From positions 1 to 64,000 of the forward strand of contig NZ_JRJU01000023.1 of the NCBI RefSeq assembly GCF_000787375.1: a stretch of DNA of 64,000 bases, in the 5' to 3' direction. Shown in pieces: positions 50,276 through 58,314 of the stretch (position 1 is the first letter of the stretch; the number at the start of each line of letters is the position of its first letter). The stretch is from Halalkalibacter okhensis. GTDB taxonomy: Bacteria > Bacillota > Bacilli > Bacillales > Bacillaceae_D. A program made the position numbers and the translations under genes. The notes beneath the pieces are model-generated. The model was not told the origin of the DNA and did not search any database. It was given only the letters and a program-made list of their open reading frames with translations.

Positions 50276-51985
50276 TTACCCAAACTGAGCGTAATGAAGG
50301 CGGCTATAAATGCCTTCTGATTGAATTAATTCTTCATGCTTTCCTTGCTCGACAATTCCTTTTTTTGTGACAACCATGATTCGATCGGCATTTTTGATCG
50401 TAGCCAAGCGGTGGGCGATGACGAGTGTCGTCCGTCCTTTCGATAATTCGGCTAATGATTGTTGAATTGCTACCTCTGTTTCTGTATCTAGTGCCGATGT
50501 CGCCTCATCAAGAATGAGGATCGGCGGATTTTTCAAGAACATCCGAGCAATTGCTAACCTCTGCTTCTGGCCTCCAGAGAGCTTCACCCCGCGCTCTCCA
50601 ATGACGGTATCTAGCCCATCCGGTTGAGAATGAACAAATTCATCGAGTTGTGCTCTGCGTGCAGCTTCCATAATTTCATTGTCAGTTGCATCCAATTTCC
50701 CGTAGCAATTATTTTCTCGAATCGATCCAGAAAACAGAAAAACATCTTGCTGCACAATCCCAATTTGGTTTCGTAAAGAGCTTAATGTTATATCCTGAAT
50801 GTCCGTCCCATCAATTTCAATTGAACCATGATCCAACTCGTAAAAGCGTGGCAACAGGCTACATAAGGTTGTCTTTCCTGCACCAGAAGGACCCACAAAG
50901 GCAATCGTCTCACCAGCTTTAATCGATAAGGAGATGTTATTTAGAACCTTTTCTTGTCCCTCGTAACCAAACGTAACATTGTTATACCTTATGTCTCCTC
51001 TTACGCTGACTTCTTTAGCACGCGGAGAATCGGCTATATCAGGCACTGTATCAAGGATTTCACAATAACGTTTAAACCCAGCAATTCCTTTAGGATAACT
51101 CTCAATCACCGCATTAATTTTCTGAATTGGCCCAAGGAGAATATTGGCTAATAAAATAAACGCGACAAATTCACCATTCGTTAATTCGCCACGAATGACG
51201 AAGAACGTTCCAAACAGCAAAGTAAAAAGGGTAATGATACGCATGAGCATATAATTGGCTGTCACGTTTTGAGCCATGATTTTGTAGGATTGTAATTTCG
51301 TTTTGCGATAACGCTGATTGTTCACAGCAAATTGCTTTTGTTCATGCTTTTCATTCGCAAATGCTTGCACAACACGGATCCCACCAATGCTATCTTCTAC
51401 TCTAGCGTTAATATCAGCAACATCGTTGAACATTTTCCGAAACGTTCTAGTCATCTTTTTATTAAAGTAGATCGCTAGACAAGTAAGAACAGGGATGACG
51501 ATAAAAGAAATAATTGCTAGCTTCCAGTTAATCGTAAGCATTAAGCCAAAAGCACCAAGTAAGGTCATTACCGCAACAAAAACATCCTCTGGCCCATGGT
51601 GCGCCACCTCACCAATTTCCTCTAAATCTTTAGTTAACCGAGAAATCGAATGCCCCGTTTTATTATTATCGAAATAGCCAAACGACAGCTTTTGCATATG
51701 CTCAAACAGCATTCTGCGCATATCGGTTTCAATATTAATGCCAAGCATATGCCCCCAGTATGTAACCACATAATGCAATCCTGTATTTACTAGATAAATA
51801 GCTAATAAACCGATACAAGCCCATAAAATAACCGTCCAATTCCCCTCAGGCAATAAGCGATCGATCACTTGATTTACCGCTAATGGAAAAGCCAGCTCCA
51901 GTAGCCCCACTAACACCGCACACGAGAAATCAAGGATAAATAAGAACTTATAGGGCTTATAATATGAAAAGAAACGAGCTAACAA
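50276..51985 (-). CDS. ABC exporter (fused permease-ATPase), Fur-controlled
   Basis: A 569-residue half-transporter. Six membrane helices (~15-300) precede an ATPase domain (~325-569) with Walker A GPSGAGKTT, Q-loop QQDVFLFSGS, signature LSGGQKQR, Walker B ILILDEATSALD and H-loop IAHRLAT. It is an MsbA/LmrA-type homodimeric exporter; TGHSISRLTKDLEEIGE is a typical intracellular loop. I chose the TTG at 51985, six bases behind AAAGAGGTGA, because the longer frame starts inside the Fur box. A sigma-A promoter and Fur box lie directly upstream, so it should be turned on by iron lack. Siderophore or heme-related export is a reasonable guess; no biosynthesis genes adjoin. Confidence 0.9.
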   Translation of the reverse strand: MLARFFSYYKPYKFLFILDFSCAVLVGLLELAFPLAVNQVIDRLLPEGNWTVILWACIGLLAIYLVNTGLHYVVTYWGHMLGINIETDMRRMLFEHMQKLSFGYFDNNKTGHSISRLTKDLEEIGEVAHHGPEDVFVAVMTLLGAFGLMLTINWKLAIISFIVIPVLTCLAIYFNKKMTRTFRKMFNDVADINARVEDSIGGIRVVQAFANEKHEQKQFAVNNQRYRKTKLQSYKIMAQNVTANYMLMRIITLFTLLFGTFFVIRGELTNGEFVAFILLANILLGPIQKINAVIESYPKGIAGFKRYCEILDTVPDIADSPRAKEVSVRGDIRYNNVTFGYEGQEKVLNNISLSIKAGETIAFVGPSGAGKTTLCSLLPRFYELDHGSIEIDGTDIQDITLSSLRNQIGIVQQDVFLFSGSIRENNCYGKLDATDNEIMEAARRAQLDEFVHSQPDGLDTVIGERGVKLSGGQKQRLAIARMFLKNPPILILDEATSALDTETEVAIQQSLAELSKGRTTLVIAHRLATIKNADRIMVVTKKGIVEQGKHEELIQSEGIYSRLHYAQFG

Positions 51986-52006
51986 GTCATTCACCTCTTT
52001 ATAACT

Positions 52007-52025
52007 GATAATGATAATCAATTAT
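52007..52025. promoter_or_regulatory. Fur box of the ABC exporter gene
   Basis: GATAATGATAATCA matches the first 14 positions of the Fur-box consensus GATAATGATAATCATTATC exactly, and an AATTAT tail continues the pattern. It lies immediately downstream of the -10 box, where binding would block transcription. Confidence 0.8.
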
Positions 52026-52049
52026 AATTGAAGTTATTGGAAAAGACAA
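52021..52049 (-). promoter_or_regulatory. Sigma-A promoter of the ABC exporter gene
   Basis: On the minus strand TTGTCT (-35, 52044-52049), a 17-base spacer and TATAAT (-10, 52021-52026). The Fur box overlaps the -10 and start region. Confidence 0.8.
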
Positions 52050-52076
52050 CAAAAACAGTGTCTGCCCCGCTACGTT

Positions 52077-52189
52077 AAAAGACCACTGAAAAAGATAAGA
52101 TTTTCACCTTTTTCAGTGGTCTTTTAGCAATCAACATCTGGACCCATTGCCGCTTTCTCCAATCTTCTAAAAGGACTTTTTTCAGTGCC
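52077..52189. repeat. CACTGAAAAAG hairpin element, copy 3
   Basis: AAAAGACCACTGAAAAAG (52077-52094) pairs perfectly over 18 bp with 52108-52125. A half-site GGACTTTTTTCAGTGCC follows at 52173-52189. It lies between the glycerate kinase 3' end and the ABC exporter start. Confidence 0.8.
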
Positions 52190-52202
52190 TCCCCCTCGCA
52201 AT

Positions 52203-52245
52203 AAAAAAGACCGCAACTGCCCAAAATAGATAGTTACAGCCTCTA
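52203..52245 (-). terminator. Terminator of the glycerate kinase gene
   Basis: On the minus strand GGCTGTAACT pairs with AGTTGCGGTC (three G-T pairs), followed by TTTTTTATTG. Confidence 0.7.
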
Positions 52246-52258
52246 CTCTCTACTGAAC

Positions 52259-53398
52259 TCAGGAACACGTAATCTGTATTACCGCAGCAAGGTTCCGAGC
52301 TGTATTTTTCATATTTTCATAGCCTGCTTCAAAGGCTTCCTCCAATGTTACCGCTCCTGGAACAATACTGAACAAAGCATCAATGCCGTGATCATGCACA
52401 TTGGTATAATCGTTTGTTAAACTCCCTGCAAGCGCAATGACCGGGACACCATGTTTTTTCGCTGTATTCGCCACACAAATCGGCGTTTTTCCATGAATCG
52501 TTTGATGATTAATGCCGCCTTCTCCTGTGATGACGAGATCCGCGTCTCTTACCACGTCTTCAAGTTTCGTTGCTTCGATCACTAAGTCACCACCACGCTT
52601 TAATTCAGAAGGTAAAAAGGCAAGCAGTCCTGCACCTAGTCCGCCCGCGGCCCCAGACCCTGGCACGTCTTGAATCTCCTTTCCTACGTCTCGCTTGATC
52701 ACGCTAGCATAATGAGCTAAATTTTCATCGAGAAGCTCAATCTGTTCTGTTGTCGCTCCTTTTTGCGGGCCGTAAATGGCTGATGCCCCTTTAGGACCTG
52801 TTAATGGGTTATCCACATCACAAGCAACATCTACCGTTACATCCTGCAGTCGTTGATCCAGTTGAGATATGTCAATACGTGCAAGCTTCGCTAAACCAGC
52901 TCCTCCAAGCGGAATATCCAAACCATTCTCATCGACTAACCTTCCGCCCAATGCTTGCACCATTCCAGCGCCACCATCATTTGTCGCGCTTCCACCAATT
53001 CCAATGATGATTCGCTCGACCCCTTGATCTAGCGCAATTGAAATTAATTCCCCTGTTCCATATGTCGTTGCCACCATTGGATCACGTTTCTCAACAGGGA
53101 CTAGCTCAAGCCCTGAGGCAGCAGCCATTTCAATGGCTGCTGTCTTTCCGTCTCCTAGCAGACCATAAAATGCTTCAACTTTTTCTCCCAATGGACCGGT
53201 TACCGTGGCATACTCAATCTTTCCACCGGTTGCATCGACAAGCGATTGAACGGTTCCTTCGCCTCCATCTGCCATCGGAACTTTCACATACTCAATATTA
53301 GGCAATACTTCCTTTAAGCCCTCTTCAATCGCATTCGCCGCTTGTAAGGCGGTCAAACTCTCCTTAAACGAATCTGGTGCAATGACAATCTTTTTCAT
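52259..53398 (-). CDS. glxK: Glycerate 2-kinase (GarK/GlxK family)
   Basis: A cytoplasmic enzyme of 379 residues that phosphorylates D-glycerate with ATP. The opening MKKIVIAPDSFKESLTALQAANAI and PMADGGEGTVQSLVDATGG are diagnostic of the GarK/GlxK family; GIGGSATNDGGAGM and VITGEGGINHQTIHGKTP form the nucleotide and substrate sites. Length matches the family. It lies 14 bp behind the GntP-type permease gene in the same direction, and the cdaR-type regulator gene is upstream, so the three form a glycerate or sugar-diacid use operon. The product feeds lower glycolysis. Confidence 0.93.
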   Translation of the reverse strand: MKKIVIAPDSFKESLTALQAANAIEEGLKEVLPNIEYVKVPMADGGEGTVQSLVDATGGKIEYATVTGPLGEKVEAFYGLLGDGKTAAIEMAAASGLELVPVEKRDPMVATTYGTGELISIALDQGVERIIIGIGGSATNDGGAGMVQALGGRLVDENGLDIPLGGAGLAKLARIDISQLDQRLQDVTVDVACDVDNPLTGPKGASAIYGPQKGATTEQIELLDENLAHYASVIKRDVGKEIQDVPGSGAAGGLGAGLLAFLPSELKRGGDLVIEATKLEDVVRDADLVITGEGGINHQTIHGKTPICVANTAKKHGVPVIALAGSLTNDYTNVHDHGIDALFSIVPGAVTLEEAFEAGYENMKNTARNLAAVIQITCS

Positions 53399-53412
53399 CA
53401 GCGTTTCCTCCT

Positions 53413-54681
53413 TTATAAAAATAGCTTAAACACACCAAAGATCAGTGTTGAGATAATCGCAATCGTTAATCCGACAAGGGATTCATACGGAATGAGCTTT
53501 AGACGCTCTTGGAAGTTCATTAGTACACTCCCTGCTGTTGCGTGGAAGAAGCTTCCATGCGGAAGGTGGTCCAAAACGGTTGATCCAGCATGAATCATCG
53601 CCGCACCAGCAAGACCTGCTACACCTAACTCAAGCAATGTCGTACTAAAGACACTACTTGCAACCGCCGCTCCAGCCGTGGTGGAAGCCGTCGCTGCCGA
53701 CATGAAAATACCTGATACTGGCGCTAATACATACGACGGCAACCCTAACACATCAATGCCGTCTATTAATACATTTCGAAGACCTGAGTTTGAGATGATT
53801 CCAGCAATGGTACCGGTACCTAAAAGCAATACGGCAACACCAGACATTTTATTTAATCCTGATACGATATACTTATTAATCGACGTAATTTTCCCCATGA
53901 CGAGTGCACCAATCAATCCCCCTGCTGGAAGAGCAAGCATTGGGTCGATGACGATATCAAATAATGGGCGCAGTGCAAGTAACACGATCGTTACAAGTGG
54001 TGCAATAATTGCTAGACCAAAAGTTGGTAGCTTTTGCTCGTCTGTTTGTGTAATTTCATCAAGGGAAACCTTCGTCCCTTTATTGACTAATCTTTTCGCT
54101 ATGATATATGTGACAAACAGTCCACATAGTCCTGGGATGATCCCAGCAGCCATCACAGATGTTAACGGGACATTAAAAGCCTCTGACACCGCGATCGTAT
54201 TCGGATTCGGTGACATGATGTTTCCTGCCTTTCCTCCCCCGATCATCGCTAGTAATATCGCTGTTTTTGATAGATTTGCTCGACTCGCAATCGCTAGGGC
54301 AATAGGAGCTACAGTAATAACCGCCACATCAACAAATACCCCAACAGCGGTTAAAATCATTGTAGCGATTGCTAGTGCAAATAACGCTTTTTTCTCGCCG
54401 ATTTTCTTTACGATGCTCTCAGCAATCGAAGCCGCTGCTCCTGACTCAATTAACACCCCTGCAAGCACACCCGCTGCTAAAATTCGTAACACTGCAGGGA
54501 TAATCCCTTGCGCTCCACCCATCATTAAGTCAACGGTTTGCACAACGGAGGCGCCTCCAACTAAACCACCAAGCATCGCTCCTCCTACTAACGCATAAAC
54601 AGGTGGTACTTTCCTAAATATAAGAACAATTGCTAATACTAAACCGACAATGGCGCCTAAAGCGCTTACTTCAATATCCAA
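53413..54681 (-). CDS. GntP-family permease (gluconate/glycerate/organic acid)
   Basis: Integral membrane carrier of 422 residues with 11-13 predicted helices. Family wording is visible in VPPVYALVGGAMLGGL, MIGGGKAGNIMSPNPNTIAVSEAF and HAGSTVLDHLPHGSFFHATAGSV. GntP proteins bring in gluconate or related hydroxy acids with protons. Next to glycerate kinase the likely substrate is D-glycerate or a close relative. A palindrome at 54719-54735 lies 38 bp upstream of the start. Confidence 0.92.
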   Translation of the reverse strand: MDIEVSALGAIVGLVLAIVLIFRKVPPVYALVGGAMLGGLVGGASVVQTVDLMMGGAQGIIPAVLRILAAGVLAGVLIESGAAASIAESIVKKIGEKKALFALAIATMILTAVGVFVDVAVITVAPIALAIASRANLSKTAILLAMIGGGKAGNIMSPNPNTIAVSEAFNVPLTSVMAAGIIPGLCGLFVTYIIAKRLVNKGTKVSLDEITQTDEQKLPTFGLAIIAPLVTIVLLALRPLFDIVIDPMLALPAGGLIGALVMGKITSINKYIVSGLNKMSGVAVLLLGTGTIAGIISNSGLRNVLIDGIDVLGLPSYVLAPVSGIFMSAATASTTAGAAVASSVFSTTLLELGVAGLAGAAMIHAGSTVLDHLPHGSFFHATAGSVLMNFQERLKLIPYESLVGLTIAIISTLIFGVFKLFL

Positions 54682-54718
54682 TGTTGACCCTCCTAGCTTA
54701 ATCTGAATCTATTATTCA

Positions 54719-54735
54719 TTGTAAGCGTTTTACAA
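54719..54735. promoter_or_regulatory. Cre-like palindrome upstream of the GntP gene
   Basis: TTGTAA-GCGTT-TTACAA is a perfect 6-bp inverted repeat. It resembles a CcpA cre site with one extra base, or could be the CdaR operator. Confidence 0.4.
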
Positions 54736-54805
54736 AACGATTTCATTGGTCAACTGAACAGAGTAAACCGTATTCATTAATTACATTTCTGTTCATCCGA
54801 CCAAT

Positions 54806-55954
54806 TCAATTCTCATTGTAACAAAATAAATCCATCATCAGGGAGAGATACAATTCGAATAATTCTTTATAATTCCTGGGATCCTTGCCCGTGATTTCTT
54901 TGATTTTCTCTAATCGATACTGCAAAGAATTTCGATGAATAAACAGTTCATTTGCTGTATTGCTCGCTTTTCCATTTTCCTTTATGTACACGTGTAACGT
55001 CTTTTTTAAGTCCCCTAATTCATCTTCGTGCTTTAACCGCTGAACCAATTCTGCCAAAGGATTGGTTTCAATCTCGTTTGCTAATTTGCTTATAAACACA
55101 TAAATGGAAAAGTCATCAAACAAAAGTAGCTTTTGTTCAGGGACTAACTTTTCACCAACGCCAAGCGTTTCTTTCGCCTCGGTAAAGGATTGATGCAGCT
55201 TTTCAACTGCTGCCACACGACCAACAGCCATTTTGATGCTCGAATCCATTTTATGGAGCTGACTAATCCACATTTGTACCGTTTGTAATGTCCGCTCCCT
55301 TTCCCATCTCCTGTCTTTTTCGTACACTTTTTTGATAATGACGAGTTCTCCAGTATAGATCGTGGCTATTAAATCATCGTCTTCGATTAACTTCGATAGA
55401 TAAAGCTCTAACTTCCGGTTCTGAGCCATTTCATGAGAGTTGCTTTTTACTACGATCACCACTCGCGGAACAGCTAAATCCACTTGTAACGACTTCGCCT
55501 TTTCATAAAACAAATGATCATCTAAGTGGTTTCCGCTAATTAACTGATGAACAAACTCTTCTTTTATCCGCTCATCAAGCTGCAGCTGCTTTTGTAGAAA
55601 GGCTTGTTCAATGATCATTTCTGTCGTCATTTTAACTAATTGCCCATACCCTCGCGTGTCATTCGGGTCCCCCGTAATGCCAACAACGCCAACAACCTCT
55701 CCTTGAAAAACAATCGGCAAATTGATTCCCTCTTTAACTCCATTCCAACTATCCATATCAGCTCGTCCAATTTCCACGGCCTCTTTTCTCCTCAACACTT
55801 CACTGGCCACTTCATGCTTCGTCAAAATCCGTTTTCTATCACCCGAACCAATTATTTTCCCTTCCTGATCCATCACATTAATATTATATGGAAGAATCGC
55901 CATCGTTCGATCGACGATTTCTTGAGCAAGCATTTCGGTTAAAAACATTGTCAT
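54806..55954 (-). CDS. cdaR: CdaR/PucR-type sugar diacid regulator
   Basis: A 382-residue transcriptional activator. The N-terminal diacid-sensing domain (~1-140) starts MLAQEIVDRTMAILPYNINVMDQEG and includes GVVGITGDPNDTRGYGQLVKMTTEMII. A GGDEF-like middle follows, and the C-terminal PucR helix-turn-helix (~325-382) has NGKASNTANELFIHRNSLQYRLEKIKEITG. This is the CdaR architecture, known to switch on glycerate, glucarate and galactarate genes. AGGAGG stands five bases before the ATG. It is separated from the permease gene by 124 bp that hold a palindrome, so it probably activates the operon in response to glycerate. Confidence 0.92.
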   Translation of the reverse strand: MTMFLTEMLAQEIVDRTMAILPYNINVMDQEGKIIGSGDRKRILTKHEVASEVLRRKEAVEIGRADMDSWNGVKEGINLPIVFQGEVVGVVGITGDPNDTRGYGQLVKMTTEMIIEQAFLQKQLQLDERIKEEFVHQLISGNHLDDHLFYEKAKSLQVDLAVPRVVIVVKSNSHEMAQNRKLELYLSKLIEDDDLIATIYTGELVIIKKVYEKDRRWERERTLQTVQMWISQLHKMDSSIKMAVGRVAAVEKLHQSFTEAKETLGVGEKLVPEQKLLLFDDFSIYVFISKLANEIETNPLAELVQRLKHEDELGDLKKTLHVYIKENGKASNTANELFIHRNSLQYRLEKIKEITGKDPRNYKELFELYLSLMMDLFCYNEN

Positions 55955-55968
55955 CCATTTCCTCCTTT

Positions 55969-56080
55969 TGGGACACGTGGGACTCGGGGACAGGTCCCTC
56001 GTCCCAGCGCAAGAGAGGCTCTCCCTTGGCTATACTCTACCATAACAAGGGACAGCAGGGACAGGTTCCTTGTCCCAGAA
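55969..56080. repeat. GGGACAGG...CCTTGTCCC inverted-repeat cluster
   Basis: Two hairpin-forming units, GGGGACAGGTCCCTCGTCCC (~55986-56005) and GGGACAGGTTCCTTGTCCC (~56058-56076), with additional GGGACACG and GGGACAGC words. Such units resemble the REP-like repeats that accompany IS200-type (RAYT) transposases in Firmicutes. No transposase is present here. Confidence 0.6.
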
Positions 56081-56113
56081 ATACTGCCAGTTCCCCATGA
56101 GATTAGGTACCAC

Positions 56114-56210
56114 TTTCGGTCCAACTCTACTATTCTGTCCAATCAGTTCAATTTGCTGTCCAAACCAACCATTATTCGATCCAAACTCACTCATTTGCAA
56201 GCGAAACACT
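56114..56210 (+). repeat. 21-bp phased repeat array I (5 boxes, one irregular spacing)
   Basis: Boxes start at 56117 (CGGTCC), 56135 (CTGTCC; spacing 18), 56156 (CTGTCC), 56177 (CGATCC) and 56198 (CAAGCG). It lies between divergent genes, upstream of the ECF sigma gene. The 52 bases from 56151 match array J with one mismatch. Confidence 0.88.
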
Positions 56211-56343
56211 TGCTTACTCGCTAAATGAATATGGTGATTCTCTTCTACACCTCCCTTAAGATAAAATATCAATAGACAGCAAACCCAAAAATAAAATGAA
56301 CTTTTTCATATGCTCGTGACTCTAATAGGAAAGGGGTGAAGAG

Positions 56344-56877
56344 ATGGAGGATTACCGGCTCGTTAAAAAGGCGAAAAAAGGAGACAAAGAAGCCTTGCTT
56401 CAACTAATCATGAAGCGAAAAAATCAATATTATCGATTAGCGTTTACGTATGTAGGCAACGAGCACGATGCCATGGATGCGTTAGAAGAGATGATTGTGC
56501 TTGCCTATGAAAAAATACACCAACTACAAAAAGCAGAGTCCTTTTATAGTTGGACCAATACGATTTTAGTGAATTGTTGCAAATCGTTAGTAAAAAAACG
56601 ACTCAAGCTCGTTTTTCTAGATGAAACCGACTCAAAAAAACAACCAGACGCCATAACCAATCCGTATATCGTCCGTGAACAGCAACTCGACCTTCAGGAT
56701 CTACTCTCGCGTCTTAATCAACATCAAAGAGAGGCGATTGCTTTAAAGTATTTTCATGATTTAGACTACAAATCTATTTCTAAAATAACAGGCGTATCCA
56801 TTGGTACCGTCAAATCTCGAATCTTTCAGGGTTTAAAAAAGATGAAAACTCTCTATGGAGCGGATGCAGATGAATAA
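56344..56877 (+). CDS. ECF-type RNA polymerase sigma factor
   Basis: A 177-residue sigma factor. Region 2 (~10-80) has LVKKAKKGDKEALLQLI and DAMDALEEMIVLAYEKI. Region 4 (~115-170) reads LNQHQREAIALKYFHDLDYKSISKITGVSIGTVKSRIFQGLKKMK, a complete ECF helix-turn-helix. Length is typical of SigV/SigX-like ECF factors. GGAAAGGGGTG precedes the ATG. Its stop overlaps the start of the anti-sigma gene (ATGAATAA), so both are made together. It probably controls an envelope-stress regulon and its own promoter; I could not mark a clear ECF promoter. Confidence 0.92.
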   Translation: MEDYRLVKKAKKGDKEALLQLIMKRKNQYYRLAFTYVGNEHDAMDALEEMIVLAYEKIHQLQKAESFYSWTNTILVNCCKSLVKKRLKLVFLDETDSKKQPDAITNPYIVREQQLDLQDLLSRLNQHQREAIALKYFHDLDYKSISKITGVSIGTVKSRIFQGLKKMKTLYGADADE

Positions 56878-58144
56878 GATTGAAAAGAAGCTAAAAGAAG
56901 AGAAACAGCGCATTGATAAGCTCGAAGCCCCTTCTGAGCTAGAGGAGCGCTTACGAACGGCCCTAACGCAAACGAAACAACGTCGCTATTCACCGAAGAA
57001 GTGGTTCATCGCAGCGATTGCCATGTTCTTATTTTTCACCATTGGCTATCACTATCATGCATTTGCCTTTTACGGTAAGAAAATTTTCGGGTTTGATGAG
57101 GTGATGAATGGTACGCTACAGCACTTAAATGAGGAGGGAATGGGTCAAATCATTGATGAAACCTACCAGCTTCATAACCAAGCCGAACTGACCATTGAAG
57201 CGGTGATGACCGATGCGAATCGAATGATCATCTATTATACCGTAACCGATGACGAGGGAAACGTTGATCACGTGCACGATCAATGGTTTCGCCCTCGTAA
57301 AATTACGGGACTATTCACGAATGTACATTATGAAGGTGGCCAATGGCTTGTCAATGAAGAGGGAACCGAATTGAAAGGAACCATGGAGTTTGCATCACCT
57401 AGTCCCTTTTCGAAAACGTTAACCCTCCACTTTTGGAATCAAGACGAGCAAGTCGAAAAAACACACGCCTTTTCGTATGATCCAAATCAAGCGATGCAAA
57501 CGATAATCAAGCAAAAAATTAATGAAACGGTACAAGTAGACAAAGGGCACATCACATTTGATTCGATCGTAGCCACACCATCATCCACAATGATCGAAGG
57601 CTCGCTCCGTGTGGATAATTTTGATCGTGTTAACTTAGGGTTACATGGGATTGAGTTAGTAGCGAACGGACATCCTATTGATTTGTTAGGGAGCAGCAGT
57701 TCGTCCTCTCTTACAGGTACAACCTTTGATATACGTTATGACGCTTTGCCAGAAGAATTAGAGTCCCTAATCCTTCACGTGAAGGAATTTGTCGGATATA
57801 GCAAACTTGATGCCGTTATTTCGCTAGAGAATGAGGATTCTGTCCAGACAAAATTAGATGGAGAAGAAATGACGATTAAACAAGTTGAGCACACTTCAGA
57901 CACGACAGAGGTGACCATTGTAACAAAAGAGTCCCTTCTCCTAGATGATGTGTATATCGGAAGCGATCAAGAGAAGATTGAACTTTTGACTACGATAAAC
58001 CAACGTGAGATCCCACAGGTGAACGGATCATTCTTAAAAGAACGTACATTGGTTTTTAACACAACAGAAAAGCCCGATCAACTGTTCATAGGCGGGATTC
58101 ATTATGTAAAAGAGTATAATGAGGTTATTGAGGTAATGGATTAG
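56870..58144 (+). CDS. Membrane anti-sigma factor with DUF4179 domain
   Basis: A 424-residue single-pass protein. Residues 1-45 are a charged cytoplasmic helix (KKLKEEKQRIDKLEAPSELEERLRTAL) that should hold the sigma factor. A membrane helix follows (~46-65, WFIAAIAMFLFFTIGYHYH), then a large extracellular part (~70-424) starting with a DUF4179-like domain, with AFYGKKIFGFDEVMN and LTIEAVMTDANRMIIYYTV. This is the usual partner of ECF factors in Bacillus. The ATG at 56870 follows GGAGCGG by six bases and overlaps the sigma gene's end by 8 bp. Confidence 0.88.
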   Translation: MNKIEKKLKEEKQRIDKLEAPSELEERLRTALTQTKQRRYSPKKWFIAAIAMFLFFTIGYHYHAFAFYGKKIFGFDEVMNGTLQHLNEEGMGQIIDETYQLHNQAELTIEAVMTDANRMIIYYTVTDDEGNVDHVHDQWFRPRKITGLFTNVHYEGGQWLVNEEGTELKGTMEFASPSPFSKTLTLHFWNQDEQVEKTHAFSYDPNQAMQTIIKQKINETVQVDKGHITFDSIVATPSSTMIEGSLRVDNFDRVNLGLHGIELVANGHPIDLLGSSSSSSLTGTTFDIRYDALPEELESLILHVKEFVGYSKLDAVISLENEDSVQTKLDGEEMTIKQVEHTSDTTEVTIVTKESLLLDDVYIGSDQEKIELLTTINQREIPQVNGSFLKERTLVFNTTEKPDQLFIGGIHYVKEYNEVIEVMD

Positions 58145-58162
58145 TCAGCTCCCACTAAATAA

Positions 58163-58188
58163 TGCCTGACCCCATTGGGGATCAGGCA
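58163..58188 (+). terminator. Hairpin terminator behind the ECF operon
   Basis: TGCCTGACCCC pairs with GGGGATCAGGCA around ATT, 18 bp behind the stop. No strong T-run follows. Confidence 0.6.
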
Positions 58189-58192
58189 CTAC

Positions 58193-58292
58193 TTTCAATC
58201 CAACTTACTTGTTATTCTATCCAACCAACTCGATTTGCTGTCCAAACCAACCATTATTCGATCCAAACTCGCTCATTTGCAAGCCAACCGGT
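58193..58292 (+). repeat. 21-bp phased repeat array J (5 boxes)
   Basis: Boxes start at 58196 (CAATCC), 58217 (CTATCC), 58238 (CTGTCC), 58259 (CGATCC) and 58280 (CAAGCC). It lies between convergent genes. Bases 58233-58284 match 56151-56202 of array I with one mismatch. Confidence 0.92.
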
Positions 58293-58314
58293 TGTGTCCT
58301 CTTATGCTTAGCGC

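Noticed and set aside
53678-54598. 306-codon plus-strand open frame opposite the GntP gene
   Set aside because: Antisense shadow of a clearly recognisable permease; no ribosome site.
55888-56272. Short frames over the GGGACAGG repeats and array I
   Set aside because: They are composed of repeat sequence, have no conserved start and overlap in several frames.
56290-56340. ECF-type autoregulatory promoter ahead of the sigma gene
   Set aside because: A GAAC ... CGTGA pair is visible, but the spacing between AAC and CGT is ~13 bases instead of ~16, so I did not call it.
812-58292. 21-bp arrays as CRISPR arrays
   Set aside because: Repeats are 10-base boxes with only ~11 variable bases between them, there are just five units per array, and no cas gene is in the window.
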